A stretch of DNA of 54,334 bases from Bacteroidales bacterium (lineage in GTDB: Bacteria > Bacteroidota > Bacteroidia > Bacteroidales > UBA932): the NCBI GenBank assembly GCA_009774765.1, contig VSOK01000013.1, forward strand, positions 1-54,334, read 5' to 3'. A program made the translations under genes and the position numbers. The notes beneath the pieces are model-generated. The model did no database searches. It had not been told where the DNA came from and saw only the letters and a program-made list of their open reading frames with translations. The first letter of the stretch is position 1. The number at the start of each line of letters is the position of its first letter. Below, piece after piece: positions 25,894-35,392 of the stretch.

Positions 25894-27170
25894 TGCTCCA
25901 GGATCTCAAACGTAAGGTCCACATCACCATAATGCGCAGGCACACCATTGTTGGTCTCGATATATTTTCTTGCGAGCTGCCCTCTCCAGACGATATCATC
26001 TTTCGTATTAAGAGGCATTGTCATCTCAAATCCATAGCTTTTGGAATTTATCTTTACGATGGCCGAGCATTTCCACGATGTCCTTGTGCCACCGTCATCT
26101 TCCGTAATCATAAATGCGCAATGCGTGAGCTGGTCAGTCCAATCAGACACGAGCACAGCATTGAACGGCTGCGGCACTCCCACATTCTTGCGTTTGACGA
26201 CTATCATAAAATCGGTAACTGACGGATTATACAACCTCAACTCCGCTTCAGTGCTTGCAGTAAACTCCTCCAGAGAACCGATCTTCACAAAAAATTCCGA
26301 TGCTCCGGCAAACCAGGAGTCATAATTCCTGTTCATCGTGAAATCCCGAAGGATAAGTGTCCGCAAAGGCTTGTCATTGCTTTTTGTCCCGGCCCCTTTG
26401 GGATTGATTATAATCTCTCCTCCAGGCTGTCCCCACTCCGGTTCCTGCATACGCAGCATCTCGAGCGAAGTATATCTGCTGTCATCATTCCTGTTTATGA
26501 CCCATACAGGTTTTTCCGAAGCAAGCTCCTCATCGACAATGACTTCCTCGATATGCTCCGAGCCGTCGTCATCCACCACGAGCCGGTATCCGACATTTGC
26601 GGAAGAACCGTCATCAGGATCGAAGGTTATTATAGGATAATCCTCGCCGTCCCAATTTTCAGAATAAGCCCAATATATCTGAATATCAGACGTCTGCAAC
26701 GCCTTGACATATTCATCCGGAGTCAGTGGATTTCCTGGCTCGCCCGAACGGGTAAGAGCCTTCTGCTTCAATCTTTCCGTGATAAGATCTTTCAGCGGAA
26801 CATCATAGTCATCCGCCGCTTTGGTTGCGGATCCGCAATCGGAATCACGGCCCATCATTTGACGTTTGCGCAGCACCGATGCCTCAGGAAGACGGTCGTC
26901 ACCAACTCCTGCACCAGGTGTAACAAACAGATCCTTCATCATATATTCTTCATCATAGCCGTTCCAGGATGAAGACGTGACGGCATCATAGACTTCTTTC
27001 AGGTGCTCCTTTCCCATACGGATTTCAGACAGCAATACCGCCACTTCATCCAAAGGAACCACATAATTCTGCTCTCCGGTCAGGTATTTGTCGGGATCAT
27101 CATCCAGTTCTTCACATCCGGCAACAAAAGCCAAAGGCATACAGACAAATAAAAAACATTTTCCTCTCAT
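25890..27170 (-). CDS. Lipoprotein of unknown function
   Basis: A 426-residue protein with a lipoprotein signal, MRGKCFLFVCMPLAFVAGC. The mature part is rich in Asp, Glu and Trp and contains beta-strand-like stretches (LRTLILRDFTMNRNYDSWF, LRLYNPSVTDFMIVVKRKN, CSAIVKINSKSYGFEMTMP). I recognise no catalytic motif or known domain. It stands alone, behind the terminator of the prmC operon and convergent with the U32 gene (4-base overlap of the ends). Location is probably the outer membrane. Confidence 0.85.
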   Translation of the reverse strand: MRGKCFLFVCMPLAFVAGCEELDDDPDKYLTGEQNYVVPLDEVAVLLSEIRMGKEHLKEVYDAVTSSSWNGYDEEYMMKDLFVTPGAGVGDDRLPEASVLRKRQMMGRDSDCGSATKAADDYDVPLKDLITERLKQKALTRSGEPGNPLTPDEYVKALQTSDIQIYWAYSENWDGEDYPIITFDPDDGSSANVGYRLVVDDDGSEHIEEVIVDEELASEKPVWVINRNDDSRYTSLEMLRMQEPEWGQPGGEIIINPKGAGTKSNDKPLRTLILRDFTMNRNYDSWFAGASEFFVKIGSLEEFTASTEAELRLYNPSVTDFMIVVKRKNVGVPQPFNAVLVSDWTDQLTHCAFMITEDDGGTRTSWKCSAIVKINSKSYGFEMTMPLNTKDDIVWRGQLARKYIETNNGVPAHYGDVDLTFEILEH

Positions 27171-27222
27171 CTCTCTACACTTTAATGATTGATATTAATT
27201 GACACAGACAAAGGAAAAAACA

Positions 27223-27255
27223 ATTATCCGTGTTCAGAAAAAGAACACGGATAAT
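27223..27255 (-). terminator. Intrinsic terminator of the PBP1A-ddl-prmC operon
   Basis: A perfect 13-bp stem, ATTATCCGTGTTC and GAACACGGATAAT, with a 7-base loop. On the minus strand it is followed by TGTTTTTTCC, 33 bases past the prmC stop. Confidence 0.88.
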
Positions 27256-27287
27256 AATAGAAATCCATATTTGAATGTCCTCAGACG

Positions 27288-28163
27288 CTATTTTCTGAAA
27301 CGGACAAGCCGGTTTTTCGCGCCAAAATCCTTCAAAATCTCCACGGAAGAAAATCCAGCTGAAGAAAAAATCTCCGCTGTAGCATCACCAAAGGCCTCAT
27401 TTATCTCAACTATGCCGAATCCGCCGTCCCTCAGCCGTTTCAGAGCGAAATCACATACCGCCCGATAAAAGACCAGAGGATCCTCATCCTGGACAAACAG
27501 GGCCAGTCCCGGCTCATAATCAAGGACATTGTTACGCATAAGCTCCTTCTCGGAAATCCGCACATAAGGAGGATTGCTCACTATGACATCAAATTCCCCG
27601 TTTCCAGTCATAGGAGAGATGAAGCCGTCTGCACCTTCAAGCACATCATATCTGACAAATTCAGGTTTCACCCGATCACCGCAATCCGGAAAATCCTGAC
27701 CGGAGGCGACAGAAAGAGCCGCATCGGATATGTCCACGGCAACCACTTCAGCACCTTTCACAGACAAGGCCAAAGTCCAGGCGATACAGCCCGATCCTGT
27801 ACACAGGTCAAGCACAGAAGGCCTGTCAATACCTGACATCCAGGATATCGCCTCATCGCACAACAATTCAGTTTCAGGCCTTGGAATCAACACATCCGGC
27901 GTAACACGGAAACGGAAGCCGTAAAAGTCGGCATATCCCAGGACATATTGCAGAGGTTCAGAATCCTTCAGCCGCTCCAAAGAGGCCGACAGCCTGCCGT
28001 ACTTGTCATCAGGAATGATATAGCCCGGTTCTATTATATGGGTATAGTCCTTTACACAAAGCAGTTCACAACAAAGCACGGACACAATGGAGCGCGCCTC
28101 ATCCTCCGGATAAAGACCGGACAGGTCACGGCGTGCGGATGCAACGAAGTCCCTGAGAAGCAT
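27288..28163 (-). CDS. prmC: Release factor glutamine methyltransferase PrmC
   Basis: A 291-residue SAM-dependent enzyme that methylates the GGQ glutamine of peptide-release factors. The N-terminal helical domain leads to YGFRFRVTPDVLIPRPETEL. LDLCTGSGCIAWTLAL is the SAM-binding loop, and the catalytic NPPY motif lies at residues 197-200 (VSNPPYVRI). It starts 1 base after the ddl stop and is the last gene of the PBP1A-ddl-prmC group. Confidence 0.97.
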   Translation of the reverse strand: MLLRDFVASARRDLSGLYPEDEARSIVSVLCCELLCVKDYTHIIEPGYIIPDDKYGRLSASLERLKDSEPLQYVLGYADFYGFRFRVTPDVLIPRPETELLCDEAISWMSGIDRPSVLDLCTGSGCIAWTLALSVKGAEVVAVDISDAALSVASGQDFPDCGDRVKPEFVRYDVLEGADGFISPMTGNGEFDVIVSNPPYVRISEKELMRNNVLDYEPGLALFVQDEDPLVFYRAVCDFALKRLRDGGFGIVEINEAFGDATAEIFSSAGFSSVEILKDFGAKNRLVRFRK

Positions 28164-28164
28164 A

Positions 28165-29181
28165 TTATGCCTGCTCTATGATTGTTGACAGGAAATCCGT
28201 CATATCAAGCCCTGCGGCACGTACCATCTGAGGGACGAGAGAAGCGCTTGTCATTCCCGGTATAGTATTTACCTCCAGGAAATAAAGCCCATCTTCAGCA
28301 AGAATATAATCAACTCTCACACATCCAGAGCAGCCAAGCTTGGCATAGATTTTCTTTGAAGTCTCCTGAATCAGATCCGAAAGGTCGGAAGGAATTTCAG
28401 CAGGACAGACTTCCTTGCTCTGCCCGTTGTACTTGGCATCATAGTCAAAGAACTCATTGTCCGTAATCACCTCTATCACAGGAAGAGCAACATAATTGTT
28501 CCCATCAAAGTACACAGCATCGGTCAATTCTCTTCCATTGATTGCCTTCTCCGCGATGACCGTCTTGCCTTCTGAAAAAGCAAGCTCTACAGCCTTGTCG
28601 AAATCTTCAACGCACTTGACTTTTGTAACTCCGAAACTTGATCCTCCGTCAGTCGGCTTGACAAACAGAGGCAGTCCGAGCTTAGATGTTACTTTTTGCG
28701 CAAGCCCCTCTATATCATCACCTTTCCTTATGAAAAAATCTTCTGCGCATTTGATGAAATCTGTATCTTTCAAATAACTTTTACAGGTGAACTTATCAAA
28801 CGTCACGGCCGAAACAAAAGAGTTACAACTGCTGAAAGGCACATTGAGCATTTCAAGATACCCTTGCATAAGCCCGTTTTCCCCCGGAGTCCCGTGCTGC
28901 ACGATATACGCAAAGTCAAATTTTACCTTTTCGCCCCCGACAACAACAGAAAAATCAGTTTTGTCTATCTGCGGACGTTCATTCCCAGGTATTATGTTCC
29001 TGACGGAATTCTTCTTTCTGTACGACACCAGGGACCAGTCTCCGAATCTCGCAAAAATCTCATAGATGTCATATTTTGTCCCGTCGATGCGTGATGCGAC
29101 AAATTCTCCGCTACGGCAGGAAATCTCCCATTCGGAAGAATCACAACCATAAATAACTGCTATCTTACTGTATTTGCCCAT
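28165..29181 (-). CDS. ddl: D-alanine--D-alanine ligase
   Basis: A 338-residue ATP-grasp enzyme that makes D-Ala-D-Ala for peptidoglycan. FAYIVQHGTPGENGLMQGYL matches the N-terminal substrate loop, FVKPTDGGSSFGVTKV the ATP-grasp core, and FLEVNTIPGMT the magnesium and D-Ala site near the end. FDYDAKYNGQSKEVCPAEI is the omega-loop region with Tyr, as expected for a D-Ala-specific ligase. It sits between PBP1A and prmC with gaps of 14 and 1 bases. Confidence 0.96.
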   Translation of the reverse strand: MGKYSKIAVIYGCDSSEWEISCRSGEFVASRIDGTKYDIYEIFARFGDWSLVSYRKKNSVRNIIPGNERPQIDKTDFSVVVGGEKVKFDFAYIVQHGTPGENGLMQGYLEMLNVPFSSCNSFVSAVTFDKFTCKSYLKDTDFIKCAEDFFIRKGDDIEGLAQKVTSKLGLPLFVKPTDGGSSFGVTKVKCVEDFDKAVELAFSEGKTVIAEKAINGRELTDAVYFDGNNYVALPVIEVITDNEFFDYDAKYNGQSKEVCPAEIPSDLSDLIQETSKKIYAKLGCSGCVRVDYILAEDGLYFLEVNTIPGMTSASLVPQMVRAAGLDMTDFLSTIIEQA

Positions 29182-29195
29182 AATCCTATAAACAT

Positions 29196-31547
29196 TTATT
29201 CAAAAAAGTAGTTTTCTGTATCAGCCCCGGCATCGGAAGCATCATTGTCACTTCCGTCACAATCCAGATTCAGATGCATTCCGGCAGGAGCAATAAACCT
29301 GTCCGCCTCCGATATGCCAAGAGTTCCGTCCCTGACGACCTTCTGCATAAACAGTCCCCATATAGGCAATGCCATATTCGAACCGCCTCCGAGAGCAAGG
29401 GACTCGAAGTGCACCTGCCTGTCCTCCGCACCGACCCAGGCTCCTGCAGTCAAGGACGGGGTATATCCGATAAACCATCCGTCAGCCTGGTCATTGGTCG
29501 TACCTGTCTTTCCTGCAATCTCACCCTTCAGACCGTATTTTGCGCGCAGACGTACCGCCGTACCGCTGTTGACGACACCTTCCATCAGATTCGCCATCAA
29601 ATATGCGGTATATTCACTTATGGCCTCCCTCTTGCGGTTGTTGAATTCCCCAAGGACATTTCCCATATTGTCCTCGATGCGCGTCACGAAGATCGGGTCC
29701 ACGTAGACACCTCCTGAAGGGAACGTATTGTATGCGGAAACCATTTCATAAAGAGACAGGTCGGCCGGTCCGACACAGAGCGACGGCACTTCCTCGATAT
29801 GGCTTCCGATACCCATCTTCCTCATCATGTCAGCCATCGCGTGAGGGCCGAACTGTTTCATAAGATATGCGGAGATATTGTTGGAACTTTTGGTAAGTCC
29901 CCATTTCAATGTAACAGTCTGTCCGATCCACTCATCACGGTCAGTACTTTTAGGGGTCCAGGTATCATTCCCTACAATAAAAGTCTGCGGGACATTGACG
30001 ACCTTGTCGCAAGGGGACATCCCCTCCTGCATGGCAAGGGTATAAAGGAACGGTTTGATGGTTGAGCCTACCTGGCGTTTTCCCTGACGGACATTGTCAT
30101 ATTTGAAATAACGGTAATTGGGTCCCCCGACGTATGCCTTTACGTGTCCTGTGGTAGGCTCTATCGCCATGAACGCAGCCCTGAGATGTGACTTATAATA
30201 TTTGATCGAGTCATTCGGAGTCATCAGAGTATCGATATATCCCTGCCTGTTCCACGAAAACACACGCATCTGGGTCTTTTCATTGAAACTCTTTGAAATC
30301 TCAGATTCGGATGCTCCGCGCGCTTTCATTACCCTGTACCTTTCACTCCATCTGCGCGCCTGCTTCATAAGCTGGTCTACGACAGCCTTGTCCACGCTGT
30401 TTGAAAACGGCTTGTTGGTCTTCCATCTTATATCCCTCCAGAAAGAGTTCTGAAGGTCCTTGCCGAGATGCTCGGCGACAGCCTCCTCTGCATATTTCTG
30501 CATCTTGTAGTTGACCGTAGTATATATTCTAAGCCCGTCCTTGTCAAGATTGTAGGATGAACCGTCAGTCTTCCTGTTCTTGTTAAGCCATCCGTAGAGC
30601 TGGTTGTCAGCCCACTGGAGGGAATCCACGACATAATCCTCATACTGGGAATACGAAGAGCGTTTAGGTTCTTTCGCATTCATAGTACGTCTGAGCATAT
30701 CCCTGAAATAGGAGCCGATACCGGCATTGTGGTCAAGAAGCTGATAGGAAAGCGTTATCGGAACCTGGCATATCGAATCCCTCTCCGCCTCAGACAGAAA
30801 ACCCGCCTTCTCCATCTGTCCGATGACAAAGTTCCTGCGTCCGAGGGCCTTGTCAGGATTCAGCACAGGATTGTAGCGTGTAGGCTTGTTGACCATACCG
30901 ACAAGCATCGCGCTCTCCTCAACCGTAAGGTCCGCAGGATTCTTGCCGAAAAATGTCTGTGAAGCCGACTTTACACCGTATGCATTGCTGCCGAAGAAAA
31001 TGGCGTTCATATACATATCCATTATCTCGTCCTTGGTGTAGTTCCTCTCAAGCTTGACGGCCGTGATCCACTCCTTGAGCTTTATCCAGACCATCTTGAT
31101 ATGGTACACACCAGGTATGCTGCTGCTTACATCATTCCTAGGATACAATGTCTTCGCGAGCTGCTGGGTAATGGTACTTCCTCCTCCCTGCCCGCTGTCT
31201 CCAAGCAGAAGAGTCTTGAAGAACACACGTCCAAGGCTGACGAAATCAATCCCTGAATGGCTGTAGAACCTGAGGTCCTCGGTAGCGACAGCCGCATTCA
31301 CGAGATTCGGTGAAAGTTCGTCATAGCTTACGTATGAACGGTTCTCTATATGAAACGTATTCAGTATCTCGCCATTTTCAGCAATTATCTGGGTGGCAAG
31401 CTTGCTGTCCGGATTCTCCAGATCTTCAAATGAAGGTATGTCCGCAAAAGCCCATACAAGCAAGAGCATCAGGAACATAAAAGCTGCCGGAACGGACAGG
31501 ATTATCCAGAACCATTTAATTATCTTCTTTTTAGTGTCGGCATTCAT
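29196..31547 (-). CDS. mrcA: Class A penicillin-binding protein (PBP1A type)
   Basis: A 783-residue bifunctional peptidoglycan synthase. One membrane helix lies at about residues 12-32. The GT51 glycosyltransferase part has AAVATEDLRFYSHSGIDF with the catalytic Glu and GGGSTITQQLAKTLYPRND. The transpeptidase part has Ser495-x-x-Lys498 in QVGSTIKPFLY, SSNNISAYL and KTGTTNDQADGWFIG. Length matches Bacteroidetes PBP1A. It is the first gene of an operon with ddl and prmC, so murein polymerisation and precursor synthesis are linked. A -7 box lies upstream. Confidence 0.96.
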   Translation of the reverse strand: MNADTKKKIIKWFWIILSVPAAFMFLMLLLVWAFADIPSFEDLENPDSKLATQIIAENGEILNTFHIENRSYVSYDELSPNLVNAAVATEDLRFYSHSGIDFVSLGRVFFKTLLLGDSGQGGGSTITQQLAKTLYPRNDVSSSIPGVYHIKMVWIKLKEWITAVKLERNYTKDEIMDMYMNAIFFGSNAYGVKSASQTFFGKNPADLTVEESAMLVGMVNKPTRYNPVLNPDKALGRRNFVIGQMEKAGFLSEAERDSICQVPITLSYQLLDHNAGIGSYFRDMLRRTMNAKEPKRSSYSQYEDYVVDSLQWADNQLYGWLNKNRKTDGSSYNLDKDGLRIYTTVNYKMQKYAEEAVAEHLGKDLQNSFWRDIRWKTNKPFSNSVDKAVVDQLMKQARRWSERYRVMKARGASESEISKSFNEKTQMRVFSWNRQGYIDTLMTPNDSIKYYKSHLRAAFMAIEPTTGHVKAYVGGPNYRYFKYDNVRQGKRQVGSTIKPFLYTLAMQEGMSPCDKVVNVPQTFIVGNDTWTPKSTDRDEWIGQTVTLKWGLTKSSNNISAYLMKQFGPHAMADMMRKMGIGSHIEEVPSLCVGPADLSLYEMVSAYNTFPSGGVYVDPIFVTRIEDNMGNVLGEFNNRKREAISEYTAYLMANLMEGVVNSGTAVRLRAKYGLKGEIAGKTGTTNDQADGWFIGYTPSLTAGAWVGAEDRQVHFESLALGGGSNMALPIWGLFMQKVVRDGTLGISEADRFIAPAGMHLNLDCDGSDNDASDAGADTENYFFE

Positions 31548-31611
31548 TTTTCAACAATAAATTAAATCAGACCCAAACAGTCTGCGCTGTAACTTTTTGA
31601 CTACAAAACCG

Positions 31612-31619
31612 CAAAAATA
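31612..31619 (-). promoter_or_regulatory. -7 box (TATTTTTG) for the PBP1A operon
   Basis: An exact TAnnTTTG match on the minus strand, 64 bases before the start codon, in the divergent gap to topA. Confidence 0.5.
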
Positions 31620-31683
31620 ACAACAAAATTTGGAAAATTGCCTTGTTTGTTTTTTACTTTGCACTTTGATTCAAAAAATTGAT

Positions 31684-33984
31684 ATGGAGGGAAATCTTGT
31701 AATCGTCGAGTCCCCGGCCAAAGCGGGTACTATTCAGAAATTTTTAGGGAAGGATTTTATCGTCAAATCGAGTTTCGGACATATCCGCGATCTTCACGAC
31801 AATTCATTGAGCATTGATGTCAAAGACGGCTTCAAGCCGGAATACGTGATACCGGACGATAAGAAGCGCGTCGTTTCTGAACTGAAGAAAGCTGCAAAAG
31901 AAGCATCTATGGTATGGCTCGCATCCGATGAGGACCGCGAAGGGGAAGCCATATCCTGGCATCTTTATGAGACTCTCGGACTGAAAAAAGAGAAGACAAA
32001 AAGGATTGTTTTCCACGAGATTACCAAAAACGCCATATTGAACGCGATAGAAAATCCGAGAGATATAGATATGAATCTCGTGGACGCCCAGCAGGCACGC
32101 AGGGTGCTTGACCGTCTTGTCGGATTCGAACTTTCTCCCGTTCTATGGAGAAAAATACAGCCAAAGCTGTCCGCTGGACGCGTCCAGTCCGTGGCACTCA
32201 GACTTGTAGTGGACCGCGAAAGGGAGATTCTGCATTTCCAAAAAGAACAATACTACAAGACCGACGCAGTATTCCATCCGGAAGGCACGGCAGAAGGGGT
32301 TACGGTGAAAGCCACGCTCGACAAGAAATTCCCTGACATAGATTCAGCAAAGGCTTTCCTGGAAAAGTGCATAGACGCACAGTTCAGCATCAGCAGCATA
32401 GAGAAAAAGGATGGTACACGCTCCCCGGCGGCACCTTTCACCACATCCTCCCTCCAGCAGGAGGCTGCACGCAAGCTGCATTTCTCCGTAAGCCAGACGA
32501 TGAGCATAGCGCAGAAGCTTTACGAGCAGGGATTCATAACATATATGCGTACCGATTCGACCAACCTCTCCGGCCTGGCGATAAATACTGCAAAACAGTT
32601 CATATCAGACAACTTCGGGGAGGAGTACTCTAAGGTAAGGCAATACAAGACCAAGGCAAAGGGAGCACAGGAGGCTCACGAGGCCATCAGACCTACCTAT
32701 ATAGAAAATACTGAAATCAAAGGAACTCCACAGGAGCAGAAGCTGTATGAACTCATCTGGAAAAGGACGGTCGCAAGCCAGATGTCCGATGCCACAGTGC
32801 TCCGTACCGACATAAAGGTCGGCTCGGACAAGATTTCAGAACACTTCTCCGTACAGGCCACACAGGTAGTATTCGACGGATTCCTCAAATTATATATGGA
32901 AAGCACCGACGAACCGCAGCAGGACGAAGAAGTCATACTGCCGGAGCTTCATATAGGGGACATTATGACCAATCTTGGCATGACGTCAGACTGCAGGTTC
33001 ACATCAGCACCTTCCAGATATTCAGAGGCTACCCTTGTCAAAAAACTTGAAGAACTCGGAATCGGAAGGCCGTCCACATACGCCCCGACAATCTCAACCC
33101 TCACGAAAGGACGCGGATATATCCTGAAGGGCGACAAGGAAGGGGAAAAGATCAAGGTGACAAACCTGGCTCTCAAAAACGGTAAAATAACCTCATCCCA
33201 GAAAACGGAAAACTACGGGGCGGAAAAGGGAAGACTTCTCCCGCAGGAAATAGGAATAATCGTAACCGACTATCTTGTTGGACATTTCGACAAGATTCTC
33301 GACTACGGATTCACAGCAAATGTAGAAAAGGACTTTGACCTGATTGCAGACGGAAAGCAGCAGTGGAACAAGGTCATTTCATCTTTCTACACGCCTTTCC
33401 ACAACAATGTAGAGACCACTATGAGCAACAAGGAATACGGACGCGCAAGCCGCGAGCTCGGAAACGATCCGAAAGACGGTCTGCCTCTTGTCGCAAAATA
33501 CGGCCAATACGGAGCTTACGTCCAGAAAGGAGAAGGAGAAAACAGGACATACGCAAACCTTGCCCCTGGACAGCTGATAGAAAGTATCACTTTGGAAGAA
33601 GCGCTTAAACTTTTTGAACTTCCGAGAACAGCCGGACAGTACAACGGAATTGACGTAATATGCACGAAAGGACGTTTCGGTCCGTATATAAAATTCGGTG
33701 ACAAGAACATCTCGATTCCACGCAAATCCGACCCTCTCAGCATCAGTCTTGAAGAGTGTATCGGCCTGATAGAAGCACATCTCAACAAATCCGCGAACAA
33801 CATAATCGCAGAATTCGGAGACGGCATCCAGGTCATCAACGGCAACTACGGTCCATACATAAAGCAGAACGGCAACAACTACCGTATACCGAAAGGAACC
33901 GACGCTGCGGCTCTGACAGAAAACGACTGCAGGGAAATAATTGTTAATACAACCCCTACAGGCAGAAAATATAAGAAAAAGTAA
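31684..33984 (+). CDS. topA: DNA topoisomerase I
   Basis: A 766-residue type IA topoisomerase that relaxes negative supercoils. The TOPRIM domain starts at NLVIVESPAKAGTIQKFLG and includes WLASDEDREGEAISWHL with its acidic metal ligands. The catalytic tyrosine is Tyr287 in GFITYMRTDSTNLSG. The C-terminal ~180 residues contain repeated topo-C repeats (KYGQYGAYVQKG, KGRFGPYIKFGD, NGNYGPYIKQNG) ending in a Lys-rich tail, in place of zinc fingers, as is usual in Bacteroidetes. An ATG 54 bases upstream would add a non-conserved leader, so this start is preferred. Confidence 0.97.
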   Translation: MEGNLVIVESPAKAGTIQKFLGKDFIVKSSFGHIRDLHDNSLSIDVKDGFKPEYVIPDDKKRVVSELKKAAKEASMVWLASDEDREGEAISWHLYETLGLKKEKTKRIVFHEITKNAILNAIENPRDIDMNLVDAQQARRVLDRLVGFELSPVLWRKIQPKLSAGRVQSVALRLVVDREREILHFQKEQYYKTDAVFHPEGTAEGVTVKATLDKKFPDIDSAKAFLEKCIDAQFSISSIEKKDGTRSPAAPFTTSSLQQEAARKLHFSVSQTMSIAQKLYEQGFITYMRTDSTNLSGLAINTAKQFISDNFGEEYSKVRQYKTKAKGAQEAHEAIRPTYIENTEIKGTPQEQKLYELIWKRTVASQMSDATVLRTDIKVGSDKISEHFSVQATQVVFDGFLKLYMESTDEPQQDEEVILPELHIGDIMTNLGMTSDCRFTSAPSRYSEATLVKKLEELGIGRPSTYAPTISTLTKGRGYILKGDKEGEKIKVTNLALKNGKITSSQKTENYGAEKGRLLPQEIGIIVTDYLVGHFDKILDYGFTANVEKDFDLIADGKQQWNKVISSFYTPFHNNVETTMSNKEYGRASRELGNDPKDGLPLVAKYGQYGAYVQKGEGENRTYANLAPGQLIESITLEEALKLFELPRTAGQYNGIDVICTKGRFGPYIKFGDKNISIPRKSDPLSISLEECIGLIEAHLNKSANNIIAEFGDGIQVINGNYGPYIKQNGNNYRIPKGTDAAALTENDCREIIVNTTPTGRKYKKK

Positions 33985-34094
33985 CCTTTATTTTCATATA
34001 CATTACAATTTATAATTTTCATTTCACAAAATTTGGTTTTCTGAAATTTGTATATAACTTCGCAGGTTGAAATCAATTATAAACTGTAAGTACT

Positions 34095-34598
34095 ATGCCA
34101 AGCTATCACATCGACCAGATTGATCAGAAGATCCTTTCCTTCCTTGTGAAAAATGCAAGGATGCCTTTTCTGGAAATAGCCAGAGAATGCGGAGTCTCCG
34201 GAGCCGCGATACACCAGCGTGTAAAAAGGCTTGAAGCAAACGGGGTCATCACCGGTTCGCGTCTTCTTGTAAAACCACAGGCTTTGGGGCTGAACGTATG
34301 CGCATACATAAGCGTGTCTCTTTCAGAAGCAAACAAATACCCTGAAGTAATAGAAGCTTTCAAAAAAATCTCGGAAATCGTGGAGTGCCATTTCGTGACA
34401 GGAAAATACGCGCTTCTGCTGAAAATATTCTGCTTTGACCACGACCACCTTATGGAAGTACTGGTCAATACGATACAGAAGATTCCATACGTACAGTCAA
34501 CTGAGACACAGATTTCCCTTGACCAGGCCATTGAGCGTCAGGTATGGGTAAAGGAATACCAGAACACCAGCTTCTCCCGTGAGATTCAGAAAGACTGA
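34095..34598 (+). CDS. Lrp/AsnC family transcriptional regulator
   Basis: A 167-residue feast/famine regulator. The N-terminal helix-turn-helix reads IDQKILSFLVKNARMPFLEI followed by CGVSGAAIHQRVKRLEANGV; the C-terminal RAM domain (about residues 70-150) binds amino acids and drives assembly, with VECHFVTGKYALLLKIF as its core. The protein probably senses an amino acid; which one is unknown. It stands alone between topA and the convergent ispD. The upstream gap contains only a weak TAACTTCG -7 variant near 34056. Confidence 0.95.
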   Translation: MPSYHIDQIDQKILSFLVKNARMPFLEIARECGVSGAAIHQRVKRLEANGVITGSRLLVKPQALGLNVCAYISVSLSEANKYPEVIEAFKKISEIVECHFVTGKYALLLKIFCFDHDHLMEVLVNTIQKIPYVQSTETQISLDQAIERQVWVKEYQNTSFSREIQKD

Positions 34599-34612
34599 TA
34601 CCGTCTCTCCTG

Positions 34613-35320
34613 TCAAATTGAAAGTATAGCCTGCGCAAGCACAAGATCCGCCTGCGTAGTGATTTTGATATTGTACCGCTCTCCATCAACGTATGCAAGC
34701 GGTATATTTTTTCTCTCCGCCACAGAAGCATCATCCGTAAATGCCGTATCGAACGCCTGCCTGTAGGAATCCTTAAGTATTTCCGAGTGGAATACCTGAG
34801 GTGTCTGGGCGGCATAAAGCAGGCTCCGGTCCGCAACCACGCCTTCCATCCTTTCAAGGCGGATATTTCCATCCGCATTCTCCACTTTTCTCAATGCCTT
34901 CAGAGTATCGGTCACAGGCACCACGGGAATGACGGCCGGCTCGGATTCGGCCATATTGAACATATTCCTTATCAGCTCTTCGGAGACCAGCGGCCTGACC
35001 CCGTCGTGTATGGCCACGACGGCTCCGTCCGGTACGCGCTCAAGTCCGTTTTTGACAGAATGGAAACGGGTGATCCCTCCCGGGACAAGCGTCTGCGGAT
35101 ATATGAACGAACTACTGTAGCAATATTTTTTCCAATAATCAATATGCGCCTCAGGAAGCACTGTTATGACCTTTATGCCCGGTACCGCGTTGACAAACCT
35201 TTCAATTGAAAGATGCAGAATCGCCTTGCCTCCGAGACTGAGAAACTGCTTGGGAACTGCACTTCCCATACGTGTGCCGCTTCCGCCTGCTGTAATTATC
35301 AGATATTTCTTCCGTTCCAT
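34613..35320 (-). CDS. ispD: 2-C-methyl-D-erythritol 4-phosphate cytidylyltransferase
   Basis: A 235-residue MEP-pathway enzyme that joins MEP with CTP. The nucleotide-binding loop TAGGSGTRMG is at residues 10-19 with KQFLSLGGKAILHLSIERF after it. VAIHDGVRPLVS and AAQTPQVFHSEIL are conserved blocks, and DDASVAERKNIPLAYVDG completes the active site. The chosen ATG follows the -7 box closely; another in-frame ATG at 35338 would lie inside that box. It is convergent with the Lrp-type gene and divergent from mreB. Confidence 0.96.
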   Translation of the reverse strand: MERKKYLIITAGGSGTRMGSAVPKQFLSLGGKAILHLSIERFVNAVPGIKVITVLPEAHIDYWKKYCYSSSFIYPQTLVPGGITRFHSVKNGLERVPDGAVVAIHDGVRPLVSEELIRNMFNMAESEPAVIPVVPVTDTLKALRKVENADGNIRLERMEGVVADRSLLYAAQTPQVFHSEILKDSYRQAFDTAFTDDASVAERKNIPLAYVDGERYNIKITTQADLVLAQAILSI

Positions 35321-35335
35321 CGTAAAATGTTTGCG

Positions 35336-35343
35336 CAAATTTA
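35336..35343 (-). promoter_or_regulatory. -7 box (TAAATTTG) for ispD, very short leader
   Basis: An exact TAnnTTTG match on the minus strand, only 15 bases before the ispD ATG at 35320. This implies a 5' UTR of about ten bases and rules out the upstream ATG at 35338. Confidence 0.6.
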
Positions 35344-35392
35344 ACTTTTTTCCGTAAATTTACCGCCTAATACAATTTATCGAAAATTTACA

